Source of the DNA: Lewinellaceae bacterium
Lineage (GTDB): Bacteria > Bacteroidota > Bacteroidia > Chitinophagales > Saprospiraceae
Assembly (NCBI GenBank): GCA_020636025.1
Contig: JACJYQ010000006.1
Span: 1-64,000, forward strand
Direction: 5' to 3'
Length of the DNA: 64,000 bases
Made by a program: the position numbers and the translations under genes. The notes below the pieces were generated by a model, which saw only the letters and a program-made list of their open reading frames with translations, searched no databases and had not been told where the DNA came from. Below, one piece after another: positions 49,327-58,668 of the stretch; positions within the stretch are counted from its first letter, which is position 1; each line of letters begins with the position of its first letter.

Positions 49327-51546
49327 ATGAAAAAGTCAATCATTCTGTTTCCCTTGCTATTACTCACCTCTGCATTGTTGAGCCAGAAAGACCTCACACT
49401 GCAAGACTGTTTTGTTTACTATAAATTTTATCCCCAAAACGGTCGTGAGTTCTTTTATATGAACGATGAAAAGCACTATGCCCAGCTGGACAAATCGGGT
49501 TTGCATTTGTATGATATCAGCACCGGGACACAGGACTCACTCCTGTTAATTGAGATTCCTGAGGAAATAAGGAGATTTGATCATTTTGAGTTCAGTGATG
49601 ATGAATCCAAAATACTGCTTCGTACAAAAACCGAATCGGTGTACAGGCATTCTGTTTTGGCCGAATACTATATTTATGAAATGAAAACCAAAGAGACCAT
49701 TCCCGTTTCTGAAGGTAATAAATTGCAATTCGCCTCCTTTTCTCCTGATGGAAATTTCATTGCCTATGTGCTGGATAACAACCTGTTTGTCAATGACATG
49801 ATCAATAATGAAACCCTCCAAATCACGGAAGACGGAAAGCAAAATGAGATAATAAATGGTTTGCCTGATTGGGTATACGAAGAGGAATTCAGTCCGGTAG
49901 ATGGAGAAGGCATGGTTGCTTGCAGATGGAGCCCGGATAGTAAATCCCTCGCCTATATTCGCTTTGATGAACGTGAGGTACCCGAGTTTCCACTCACCTG
50001 GTATACGGGCGGTATGTACCCGGAAAGGAGTTCCTTTAAGTACCCTAAAGTAGGCGAACACAACTCAAAAGTGAGCGTCCATTTGTTTGATACGGAAACC
50101 AAAAACCATGTTGGCGAGATTATGGGGCTTGAGGAGGACGACTATATACCCAGGATTAATTTCACAGCGGATAATGATCTGATTATCACGCGCCTGAACC
50201 GTCGGCAAGACACACTTGAACTGCTACAGGCATTGACCTATCGCGTGCTTTATGACGATGTAGACGGGAAGGATTACATACCTGTAAAATTGCTTTTGCA
50301 GGAGACTGACAAAGCCTACGTTGAGCTTGAATGGGAAAGCAACCTGACTTTCCTGGAAAAGGATCTTGACCACTATTTGTGGGTAAGCGAACGAAGTGGT
50401 TTCAGACATATATACATGTTACCCATGGATCGCAAATCCGAAGAAATGCCAAGGCCTCTAACCAGTGGAAATTTTGATGTAACGGCTTTTTACGGTGTGG
50501 ATGAAGAAAGTGGCAAATTTTATTACCAAACTGCCACTCCAACACCTATGGACAGACAGATATGGGTTGGTAGCCTAAGTGGAGGAGAACCAACACTACT
50601 CACGCCCGGCCAGGGAACAAATGAAGCAAGTTTCAATCCAGGTTTTCGTTACATGCAACACAGCTGGTCGGATGCGAACACCCCGCCTGTGGTGACCATA
50701 CGCAATGCAGAAGGCGATTCTGTCAGAACCATCACCAACAACGAACGCGTGAAAAAATTGCGGGAAAGCTATGGTCTTGCGCAAAAGGAATTTTTCCAGT
50801 TTACCCTAGCTGATGGAACGGTTTTGAACGGCTGGATGATCAAACCCGCCGTCATGGACAGCACTAGAAAATATCCGGTTCTTTTTGATAATTATGGCGG
50901 TCCCGGCTCCCAGACTGTACAAAACAGGTACGACGGATATATGAATACCTGGCAACAATTACTGGTGCAAAAAGGCTATGTAATTGCCAGTGTAGATAAC
51001 AGAGGTACCGGTTCCCGTGGACGAGATTTTAAGAAATGCACGCAGCTGCAATTGGGCAAATATGAAACGGAGGATCAGATTGCCGCGGCGCGATATGTAT
51101 CCACTTTGCCCTGGGCAGATCCTGCCCGGATAGGCATTTGGGGTTGGAGTTTTGGAGGGTATCTGAGTACTTCCTGCATTCTAAAGGGTAGAGACGTGTT
51201 CAAAATGGCCATGGCTGTGGCGCCGGTTACCAACTGGAAATGGTACGATACAGCCTACACAGAACGATATATGCACACCACCACGGATAATGCCGAAGGT
51301 TATGAGCAGAATTCTCCCGTCAATTTTGCCGATCTGCTGTATGGTGACAATTATCTAATCTGTCATGGAATGGCCGACGACAATGTGCACTGGCAGCAAA
51401 CTACCGAGATGATTAACGCACTCATTGGGGCCAACAAACAGTTTGAAACATATTACTATCCAAACAGGAATCACGGCATTTATGGAGATAATGCCACTTT
51501 GCACCTGTTCAGGAAACTGACTGATTTTGTGCTGGAGAAGCTTTGA
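49327..51546 (+). CDS. Dipeptidyl-peptidase IV-type serine peptidase (S9B)
   Basis: 739 residues from ATG 49327, which gives a signal peptide (MKKSIILFPLLLLTSALLSQ); the frame is open to 49285. An eight-bladed beta-propeller (about 40-490), with the substrate-gating EEEF double-Glu motif (YEEEFSPVDGEG), precedes the alpha/beta-hydrolase domain. The triad is Ser608 in GWSFGGY, Asp in MADDNVH and His in NRNHGIYG. It removes X-Pro or X-Ala dipeptides from peptides in the periplasm, fitting the other secreted peptidases here. A long perfect hairpin follows the stop. Confidence 0.94.
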   Translation: MKKSIILFPLLLLTSALLSQKDLTLQDCFVYYKFYPQNGREFFYMNDEKHYAQLDKSGLHLYDISTGTQDSLLLIEIPEEIRRFDHFEFSDDESKILLRTKTESVYRHSVLAEYYIYEMKTKETIPVSEGNKLQFASFSPDGNFIAYVLDNNLFVNDMINNETLQITEDGKQNEIINGLPDWVYEEEFSPVDGEGMVACRWSPDSKSLAYIRFDEREVPEFPLTWYTGGMYPERSSFKYPKVGEHNSKVSVHLFDTETKNHVGEIMGLEEDDYIPRINFTADNDLIITRLNRRQDTLELLQALTYRVLYDDVDGKDYIPVKLLLQETDKAYVELEWESNLTFLEKDLDHYLWVSERSGFRHIYMLPMDRKSEEMPRPLTSGNFDVTAFYGVDEESGKFYYQTATPTPMDRQIWVGSLSGGEPTLLTPGQGTNEASFNPGFRYMQHSWSDANTPPVVTIRNAEGDSVRTITNNERVKKLRESYGLAQKEFFQFTLADGTVLNGWMIKPAVMDSTRKYPVLFDNYGGPGSQTVQNRYDGYMNTWQQLLVQKGYVIASVDNRGTGSRGRDFKKCTQLQLGKYETEDQIAAARYVSTLPWADPARIGIWGWSFGGYLSTSCILKGRDVFKMAMAVAPVTNWKWYDTAYTERYMHTTTDNAEGYEQNSPVNFADLLYGDNYLICHGMADDNVHWQQTTEMINALIGANKQFETYYYPNRNHGIYGDNATLHLFRKLTDFVLEKL

Positions 51547-51553
51547 TTGGAAT

Positions 51554-51600
51554 GTTTCTTATACACCGGGTGACTCTGAGTCACCCGGTGTATAAGAAAC
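51554..51600. terminator. Perfect 22-bp hairpin with a 3-nt loop
   Basis: Arms 51554-51575 and 51579-51600 are exact complements. It lies between the convergent DPP-IV gene and the beta-helix T9SS gene, so a bidirectional terminator is likely, although there is no long T-tract. Confidence 0.75.
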
Positions 51601-51657
51601 AGAAAGGGGATGAACGCTGTGGCATTCATCCCCTTTGACTTATGTTAAGGTAGTCAA

Positions 51658-54003
51658 TTACATTTTTACGAAGGTACCTTCATGTACGATCGCGCCGTAA
51701 CGAACCTGTACTTTGTAAGTACCGGCGGCCATGTTAGCTGTTTCGAGGCGATGAGTAAACTCGTTGCCAGTTTTCTGTGCTTTAAAGTTGGAAACTACCT
51801 GTCCAAGCTGGTTCCAAACCGTTACCTGAACTTGTCCACCTCTTTCGTGCTCGAAGGATAGCATGGTATAATCCACGGCTGGGTTTGGTGCAAATTGCAT
51901 TGGTAACAGAGAAATATGTTGCTCGCGAGTGCCAATAGTATTTGGTTCATAAGCGCCTACGTCTGGAACCAGAGAACGTGGCGTACCTTCAATATCATCA
52001 GAAGGAACATCAGGTCCCGCTACACCACCATTACCAGCAGGCTCTCCCATAGAAGGCTTATAATAACCGTTATCCGGGTCTTCAAATGTATTAGATGTGC
52101 TTGTGAGGTCTTTAGTTCCCGTCAGATAAGCATCCATAGAGGCATCAGAACTCTGATTACCACCCAATGTGGTAACTGTGGTTACACCGGCTTCGATTTC
52201 GTAATTTAGCTGATCAGGATTCTGAATCAGGCAGTTATGCAGAAACAATTGAGCATGCCCGTCATTATCGCCTTCCCATTGTGCGATTCCACCACCTAAA
52301 ACAGCAAAGTTATCAGCAACTGTACAGTTTACCATTCTCACAACACTAGTAGTACTGTCACTGGCATTGTTGGAAATTCCACCACCAGCGCCATCGCCCG
52401 TATTGAGGTTTTTAACAATCACTGTATTCACCATGTCGCAATCAACACTGTTGAGGTTGATACCTGCCCCCTGGTCAAGCGCAACATTATCTACGAAAAT
52501 ACACTTTTCAATGGTTAAAAGGCTATCTCCGTTCGCACTTATGGCGCCTCCAGTATTGCCAAGATTACTTTCGAATCGACTATTAACAATGGTAGCTTTG
52601 GTATTCGTATTCACCAAGACTGCACCGGCAGTCCCAGATGTGATATTCTCCGAGAATAAACAGCCATCCAATCCGAGTTTTGTCCCATCATTTTGAGTGA
52701 AAATTGCCCCACCATACCCAGCGGAATTGCCTAAGAAACTGCAGTTTTTATAAGTCACGTCAGCCTCAAAACCATTGCTACAGGATCCTCCGCCGCTGTT
52801 AGCAACATTTTCCTGGAATGTGCAATTTTCAAAAGTTCCAACACACCCTGCTCCGTAGTTGGCGATTGCAGCCGCGAAATTTCCAGTATTACCCATAAAA
52901 GTGCAATCCTGCACATGGAAGTCTGTATCAGCGCTTTGATAAATGGCGGCTCCTGAACTTGGTGCTTCATTGCTTATGAAATCGCAATTTGTCATTACAT
53001 AATTACCGCGATTGAAGAAGATACCCGTTCCACCATAATCGGTGGTGATGTTGCTTTCAAAAGTGCAATTATCAATCGTACAACTGCTGTTAAAATCACG
53101 GCCATCAACATACATACCGGCTGCATTGGAGGCTACATTACCTTTGAAAATACAATTGCTAATAGAATAGGTAGCTTGCCATGTAAATACACCTCCACCA
53201 TAGTGACCATCGGCATCGTTGTTTTCAAACAAACAGCTGTCAATGGTGACATCTACTGTGGAAACAGGATACAGAGCACCGCGATTGGTAAGATTGTTTT
53301 TGAAAACACAGTTTTTGACCGTTCCGGTAGGAGTGTTTCTCAAAATGACAATGCCTTGCTCGAAAGCGATGTTGTCTTCAAACAAGCAATCCTCAATTAT
53401 GATACCATCACTACCGGCATCAACTGCTGCAATGGCACTACCCGATTCCCCTGTGTTGTTGTTAAAGGTGCAATTTCTTACATGGAGCTTCGTCCCGGCT
53501 AAAATGCCGCCGCCACGACGCGTTAAATCAGAATTGGCAGAACCTTTCAGGGTATTCCCGCCTTTGATGGTAAATCCGTCGATGACACAAGGCGTGAAGC
53601 CTACAAATGAGGCTGCCACAATTACGTGTACAGCATTGTCTATATGAGAAAGTGAATCTCCGGCTACGTCATTATCTAAGATATCACCGTTTAAGATTGT
53701 CGCATTAGCCACAATGTTTCTTTCAGACAAACTGGTTTCTGTTCCGGCGAATCCTCCGTAAAGTTCAACTCCATCGGCAATAAGAAAATAGTTATTGGGT
53801 GCTGGTGCCAGGGGTTTATACGTTCCGGCTGCTACCCAAACGGATTGGCCCAAGGTGGCACTTACAAGTGCAGTTTCCAGGGAGGTAAAGGCATTTGCCC
53901 AGGATGTCCCATCATTCAGGCCAATAGCAGTATTATTCACAAATATTTGGGCTTTTAACCCGAAGGAAAGCAAAAGAAGAAAAATAGTTAGGCGTTGCTT
54001 CAT
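51658..54003 (-). CDS. Right-handed beta-helix repeat surface protein with T9SS sorting domain
   Basis: 781 residues with a signal peptide (MKQRLTIFLLLLSFGLKAQ). The N-terminus has the Pmp/choice-of-anchor style 'GTSWANAFTSLETAL…VWVAAGTYKP'. It is followed by roughly 20 coils of a beta-helix with repeated NCTFxxN words (RNCTFNNNTGESG, NCVFKNN, DCTFMGNTGN, NCSFLGNSAGYGGAI). The segment DVGAYEPN closes the helix, and the last ~80 residues (LLPMQFAPNPAVDYTMLSF … GTFVKM) are a T9SS sorting domain. A surface adhesin or glycan-binding role is likely; no lyase active site was recognised. Confidence 0.9.
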   Translation of the reverse strand: MKQRLTIFLLLLSFGLKAQIFVNNTAIGLNDGTSWANAFTSLETALVSATLGQSVWVAAGTYKPLAPAPNNYFLIADGVELYGGFAGTETSLSERNIVANATILNGDILDNDVAGDSLSHIDNAVHVIVAASFVGFTPCVIDGFTIKGGNTLKGSANSDLTRRGGGILAGTKLHVRNCTFNNNTGESGSAIAAVDAGSDGIIIEDCLFEDNIAFEQGIVILRNTPTGTVKNCVFKNNLTNRGALYPVSTVDVTIDSCLFENNDADGHYGGGVFTWQATYSISNCIFKGNVASNAAGMYVDGRDFNSSCTIDNCTFESNITTDYGGTGIFFNRGNYVMTNCDFISNEAPSSGAAIYQSADTDFHVQDCTFMGNTGNFAAAIANYGAGCVGTFENCTFQENVANSGGGSCSNGFEADVTYKNCSFLGNSAGYGGAIFTQNDGTKLGLDGCLFSENITSGTAGAVLVNTNTKATIVNSRFESNLGNTGGAISANGDSLLTIEKCIFVDNVALDQGAGINLNSVDCDMVNTVIVKNLNTGDGAGGGISNNASDSTTSVVRMVNCTVADNFAVLGGGIAQWEGDNDGHAQLFLHNCLIQNPDQLNYEIEAGVTTVTTLGGNQSSDASMDAYLTGTKDLTSTSNTFEDPDNGYYKPSMGEPAGNGGVAGPDVPSDDIEGTPRSLVPDVGAYEPNTIGTREQHISLLPMQFAPNPAVDYTMLSFEHERGGQVQVTVWNQLGQVVSNFKAQKTGNEFTHRLETANMAAGTYKVQVRYGAIVHEGTFVKM

Positions 54004-54159
54004 GTCAATTTGTTTTATGTGAAGAGAAGTATTTAAAAACCAAATGTCGTATTTACCCTTTTAATATTTGCACAAATTCTATCAATAAGACTCCATTAGG
54101 CAGAAATTACCTTTTCAAGCTGGAAAAGAGAAGTAATTTGGCCTAAACTAGTAAATCAC

Positions 54160-56694
54160 ATGAGACTATTTATCAGCACCTGCCTGCTAACCTTGTGTTT
54201 ATACCACGTTCAGGGGCAAAGATCCATTCCACAGAATTATTACTTACCTCAAATTGAGTACAACTCCGAAATTCCAACCCCCGCGTCCTGGTTAGGGTAT
54301 CAGGTGGGAGAATGGCATGCAAGCCATGACCAACTATTGGGGTATATGAAAACGTTGGCTGCCGCAAGCGATCGACTGGAATTAATAGAGTATGGCAAGT
54401 CGCATGAGAACAGAGCCCTGATATGTCTCTTGATTTCTGATCCGGAAAATCTGGCTAATAAAGAGGAAATAATTGGTCAAAGGTTGCAATTAACGGACCC
54501 TCAAAAGAGTAAAAAACTCGCACTGGATAAATTGCCGGCTGTGAACTACATGGGATATTCCATCCACGGCAATGAAACAAGTGGCAGTAATGCTGCCTTT
54601 TTGGTGGCTTATTATCTCGCTGCCGGCCAAAGTGATGACATTAAGGAATTGCTTAAAAATACAGTCATATTGTTCGACCCCTGTTTTAACCCGGACGGTA
54701 TGCAACGCTTTTCCACCTGGATCAACAGCCAAAAATCAATTGAAAACTCAACAGATCCAAATGATAGCGAATACAATGAGCCATGGCCAAAGGGAAGAAC
54801 AAACCACTATGGATTTGACTTGAATAGAGACTGGTTGGTTGCTCAACAACCCGAATCAAAAGGACGGGTATCTCTTTTCCAAACCTGGAAACCAAATGTG
54901 CTAACCGACCATCATGAAATGGGATCAAATGCCACCTTCTTTTTCCAGCCAGGTATTCCCACCAGAGTAAACCCATTTACACCAGCACAAAACCAGATGC
55001 TGACCTCGAAAATTGGAGAATACCATGCCCGCATGTTGAGTGACCACAGCATTCTGTACTATTCCGGTGAAAATTATGATGACTACTACTATGGGAAGGG
55101 ATCTACTTACCCGGATGTTCAGGGTTCAATCGGCATTCTATTCGAGCAGGCAAGCAGCAGAGGCACAGCACAAATGACTGAAAACGGAATGCTGAGCTTT
55201 CCATATACCATTAGAAACCAGGTATTTACATCACTGTCAACCTTGCAAGCTGTTAAAGCCATGAGGGTAGAGCTGAATACATACCTAAGGCAATTTTACA
55301 TCGATGCCTGGGAAGAAGCTAAGAGAGAAGAATTTACAGGGTATGCAATTCAAGGGGACCCTTACCTATTGAATGAATTTTCCAAAGTTCTGAACAGACA
55401 AGGCATTGAAAACAGTTCTATAGAATCTGGCCAGAACATACCAGGACTTGATTTTGAAACAAAAGGCGGGTTATTCATACCATGTCTTCAAAAGCAATAC
55501 AGACTTGTCAAGTCTGTATTTGATCGTCCGACAAAATTCCAGGACAGTATTTTTTACGATATCTCCACCTGGACACTTGCAGATGCTTTTGGGTTGAATT
55601 GGGGAAAGGGCAAGGGCAAGGTCAACACCAAAGCATACAACTTTCAGCAGGAGAATTCGTGGCAAAACAACCATGACTTGCCGGTATATGCTTATGCAAT
55701 TGATGGAAATGCCTATTTATTCCCAGGCTTGGTTTACAAACTTCTCAAATCCGGATTAAGAGTGAAGTTAGCCTTACAGGCATTTGAAATCGATCAAAAA
55801 CAATTTGACCAGGGAGCCATATTGATATCATCCGATAGACAAAACATGCCTCAGCATGAACTAATGAGGGCAATGGAGCAGATTGCATCGGAAGGGTTCA
55901 ATGTGCAGGCACTATATTCTGGCAGTACACAAAACGGACCGGATCTGGGCAGCAATAATTTCGAATTGCTACGTGTACCAAAGATATTACTGATCGGCGG
56001 AGAAGGGGTAAATGTGGCCTCTTATGGGGAGATTTGGCACTTACTGGATACCCGGTATGGAATCGATGTAATTAAAGTAAGCATGGAACAATTCGGTTCA
56101 CTGGATATTGACAGGTACAATGTACTTATTCTGCCAAATGGTAATTACAATCAGCTGAATCAACAAAAGTTACGAAGCTTTGCACAAAAAGGTGGTGTCA
56201 TCATAGCTTTGGAAGGGGCAGTTACATGGATGGGGAATAGCAAAATCTTACCGATAAAAACCAGGAATTCTACTGGCACAAACGATGATCCAAGACCTTA
56301 CGCCAAATTAACCTCAGACAAAGGTGCTTTGGCGATGCCTGGCGCCATATTTGAAGCTAAATTGGATTTGAGTCACCCACTCTGTTTTGGTTACAGGCAA
56401 AACAAATTACCTATTTTCCTGGGAGACACCATTTTTCTCGAAAAGGCTAAAAACCCTTATGCGACACCGGTGAAACTGACAGAAAAGCCACTAATATCCG
56501 GGTATGTACACAGAAAAATTTTGCCCTTGGCTTCAGAGGCTTCAGGTGTATTGGTTTATGGGATTGGCCGAGGAAAAGTGATTTGTTTCGCTGGCAACCC
56601 AAATTTCAGGTCATTCTGGTTTGGAACAAATCGTCTGTTTGCAAACGCAATCTTGTTTGGCAACCTAATCCAAAGTAGAAGCACGGAAAAATAG
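54160..56694 (+). CDS. Secreted M14 family zinc carboxypeptidase
   Basis: 844 residues with a signal peptide (MRLFISTCLLTLCLYHVQGQ). The M14 domain (about 45-380) has the zinc ligands His136 and Glu139 in SIHGNETSG, the substrate-binding FDLNRDW, the third-ligand region LTDHHEMGSN, and the likely catalytic Glu in GILFEQASSRG. The ~450-residue C-terminal part includes a glutamine-amidotransferase-like segment (about 600-700, PKILLIGGEGVN and VLILPNGNY), as in other long Bacteroidota M14 enzymes. It should trim C-terminal residues from extracellular or periplasmic peptides. A near-consensus TAATATTTG lies ~90 bases upstream. Confidence 0.9.
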   Translation: MRLFISTCLLTLCLYHVQGQRSIPQNYYLPQIEYNSEIPTPASWLGYQVGEWHASHDQLLGYMKTLAAASDRLELIEYGKSHENRALICLLISDPENLANKEEIIGQRLQLTDPQKSKKLALDKLPAVNYMGYSIHGNETSGSNAAFLVAYYLAAGQSDDIKELLKNTVILFDPCFNPDGMQRFSTWINSQKSIENSTDPNDSEYNEPWPKGRTNHYGFDLNRDWLVAQQPESKGRVSLFQTWKPNVLTDHHEMGSNATFFFQPGIPTRVNPFTPAQNQMLTSKIGEYHARMLSDHSILYYSGENYDDYYYGKGSTYPDVQGSIGILFEQASSRGTAQMTENGMLSFPYTIRNQVFTSLSTLQAVKAMRVELNTYLRQFYIDAWEEAKREEFTGYAIQGDPYLLNEFSKVLNRQGIENSSIESGQNIPGLDFETKGGLFIPCLQKQYRLVKSVFDRPTKFQDSIFYDISTWTLADAFGLNWGKGKGKVNTKAYNFQQENSWQNNHDLPVYAYAIDGNAYLFPGLVYKLLKSGLRVKLALQAFEIDQKQFDQGAILISSDRQNMPQHELMRAMEQIASEGFNVQALYSGSTQNGPDLGSNNFELLRVPKILLIGGEGVNVASYGEIWHLLDTRYGIDVIKVSMEQFGSLDIDRYNVLILPNGNYNQLNQQKLRSFAQKGGVIIALEGAVTWMGNSKILPIKTRNSTGTNDDPRPYAKLTSDKGALAMPGAIFEAKLDLSHPLCFGYRQNKLPIFLGDTIFLEKAKNPYATPVKLTEKPLISGYVHRKILPLASEASGVLVYGIGRGKVICFAGNPNFRSFWFGTNRLFANAILFGNLIQSRSTEK

Positions 56695-56769
56695 CAGGGT
56701 AAATTTGCTACAATGCCTGCAACGATTTCAGTTGGAAAAATACAGGAGCAAACAAGCGTTGCCAGGTAA

Positions 56770-57714
56770 TTACCGGTCGTATTGATCAAGGTCATATCGC
56801 TCAATTATTCCAATTAGTTTTTTATCGTATGTCTTATCAGTGGCATAACCAATTGATTTAAGCCCTTTTGCCCAACCTCTATAATCCTTTCCATGTTTTT
56901 TCAACTTTGCATATTTGCCAGATGAAATAAGGATACTATGTGCTTTCCAGCTTTCAATTGGCGCTTTAAACTTCAGAAAAAAATCTTTGTGGGAATCATC
57001 GGTATAGTTGGAGCAATGTCCCTTTTTACAATTCCGCGAAAAACACTTCATACCGAAATGATTGTTGTTTTCAACTGCTAGTTTGCTGGTACCTGCTCTA
57101 CTCTCAACCAACCCTTGCGCCAAACTGATGCTGGCTGGCACACCATATTTGTACATGTCCTGCCTGGCAATGGATGCATACTTTCGGATATATTGAATGG
57201 AACGGTCACTCTTGATATTCTCTCTGGAAACAGGAGCAGTTTCTGAGGTCGGTTTTGACTTCTTGGCTACCTTTTCCTTGGGCTTTGGTTTTGGGACTTT
57301 CTTCTTGGAAGTCTGTTTAGTGGATTTGTCCTCGGGAGTAACACTGAATTGTGTTTCACTATATTCAGGAGTGTAAAACTGGCTATTTCCCACAGACAAA
57401 CCACTGTCTACATTGCCTTTGAACAGGTAAAATCCAGCCGCAAACAATACACTCACCTTCAAGAGAAATTTCTTGTCAAAAGCGATATTTCTAAATTGAA
57501 TTCCAAAAAATTTGATGGCGTGCCATTTCCTTTTAATGGCCTTAAAAGGAGCAAATGAGCCATCAAAAAACCGCTTTTCCTCTTTGATTTTACCAGTATA
57601 GTGCCCCGGCAGGTTGCTTACGGATGGCTGACCATTATAGTGCCGTGCGTTGCTTGTTTTAGAATTTTTGGAAATTAATCCCTCAAATTCATCGAACCAT
57701 TTATTCTTACCCAT
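56770..57714 (-). CDS. Membrane-anchored glucosaminidase (GH73/FlgJ-like)
   Basis: 314 residues from ATG 57714. A basic cytoplasmic N-terminus (about 85 residues) is followed by one membrane segment (FLLKVSVLFAAGFYLF), a Lys/Pro/Ser-rich linker (KKKVPKPKPKEKVAKKS), and a C-terminal mannosyl-glycoprotein endo-beta-N-acetylglucosaminidase domain. The domain shows ISLAQGLVESRAGTSKLA with the catalytic Glu and NNHFGMKCF. It cleaves peptidoglycan glycan strands during growth or division. ATG 57714 is chosen over a TTG at 57738 because an exact promoter element (57736-57743) overlaps the TTG. Confidence 0.9.
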   Translation of the reverse strand: MGKNKWFDEFEGLISKNSKTSNARHYNGQPSVSNLPGHYTGKIKEEKRFFDGSFAPFKAIKRKWHAIKFFGIQFRNIAFDKKFLLKVSVLFAAGFYLFKGNVDSGLSVGNSQFYTPEYSETQFSVTPEDKSTKQTSKKKVPKPKPKEKVAKKSKPTSETAPVSRENIKSDRSIQYIRKYASIARQDMYKYGVPASISLAQGLVESRAGTSKLAVENNNHFGMKCFSRNCKKGHCSNYTDDSHKDFFLKFKAPIESWKAHSILISSGKYAKLKKHGKDYRGWAKGLKSIGYATDKTYDKKLIGIIERYDLDQYDR

Positions 57715-57735
57715 GATGAAAAATATTTGCAGATA

Positions 57736-57743
57736 CAAAATTA
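57736..57743 (-). promoter_or_regulatory. -7 promoter element TAATTTTG (glucosaminidase gene)
   Basis: An exact TAnnTTTG match on the minus strand 22 bases upstream of ATG 57714, giving a leader of about 17 nt. Confidence 0.5.
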
Positions 57744-58045
57744 AAACATTTTGTTTTTTTATTCAAATAATTTTCAAACAAATTCAATTAACTACACGAC
57801 TATTTTACCGCAAACACCTGCCAGTCAAACACATATATCGATTTTTCATTTTCGCAAAAAAAACATTTTATTTATAAAATACAACAACCTTCATTTTCTC
57901 CTAGCCATCGGGCATCCAAATTGTAATTCTTGTCGTCAACCTGGCAGCGGATAATCGGCGCCAGGCGTTTACAATTCACCACGGTCTGGGTCTGTTATCG
58001 CGTTTTCAAATCAGAAACTCTTAACTTTCGACCAGGAATCAACTT
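57744..58045. other. Intergenic region upstream of the ECF sigma gene
   Basis: AT-rich with no gene. AATTGTAA (57919-57926) pairs with TTACAATT (57969-57976) around an inner stem CCTGGC/GCCAGG (57940-57945/57960-57965), which could form a hairpin in the sigma-factor leader. No exact TAnnTTTG was found before 58046. Confidence 0.35.
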
Positions 58046-58630
58046 ATGGATTTCGCATTAAATCTGGAACGTACTGAAATTGACTTTGTAGCTGCCTTAT
58101 CTAGAAAGGAGCGCTGGGCACAACAACTGCTCTACGAGCAGCACTATGGAAAGATGATGGGTGTGTGTTTGCGTTATGCCGGCTCCAAGGATGAAGCACT
58201 TGATCTTTTACATGAAGGATTTATCAAGGCATTTCAAAACATTGACCGATACAAGCCTGGAACCTCCATCACTGCCTGGATACGGACCATCATGGTTAAC
58301 ACCTGCATTGATTATTACCGCAGAAATATTCGGCGGAGAACCGAGGATCTGGATCAGGTATATTCTGCCAGTTCTGACGACCCGGATGTTCTAAGCAACT
58401 TAACCGAACAGGAAATCCTGGCTGCCGTTCAGGAATTATCTCCTGCTTACCGGGCCGTATTTAACCTTTATGTAATTGAAGGTTATTCTCATAAAGAAAT
58501 AGGTGAATCCCTTAACATCACTGAAAGCACCTCAAGAAGTAATCTTGTAAAAGCACGATTAAAGCTTCAGGAGTATTTCAGTCAAAAAAGAATGGTGTTT
58601 AACCACAGCAATAACAACTCAGAAAGCTAG
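58046..58630 (+). CDS. RNA polymerase sigma-70 factor, ECF subfamily
   Basis: 194 residues with region 2 (about 28-95: LLYEQHYGKMMGVCLRYAGSKDEALDLLHEGFIKAF… TSITAWIRTIMVNTCIDYYRR) and region 4 (about 125-180: LSPAYRAVFNLYVIEGYSHKEIGESL… STSRSNLVKARLKL). It directs RNA polymerase to a regulon not visible here. A membrane protein gene follows 38 bases downstream in the position usually held by an anti-sigma factor. Confidence 0.95.
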   Translation: MDFALNLERTEIDFVAALSRKERWAQQLLYEQHYGKMMGVCLRYAGSKDEALDLLHEGFIKAFQNIDRYKPGTSITAWIRTIMVNTCIDYYRRNIRRRTEDLDQVYSASSDDPDVLSNLTEQEILAAVQELSPAYRAVFNLYVIEGYSHKEIGESLNITESTSRSNLVKARLKLQEYFSQKRMVFNHSNNNSES

Positions 58631-58668
58631 ACAACCGGATTGATGAACCAAGTATCATCTGTTTAATA

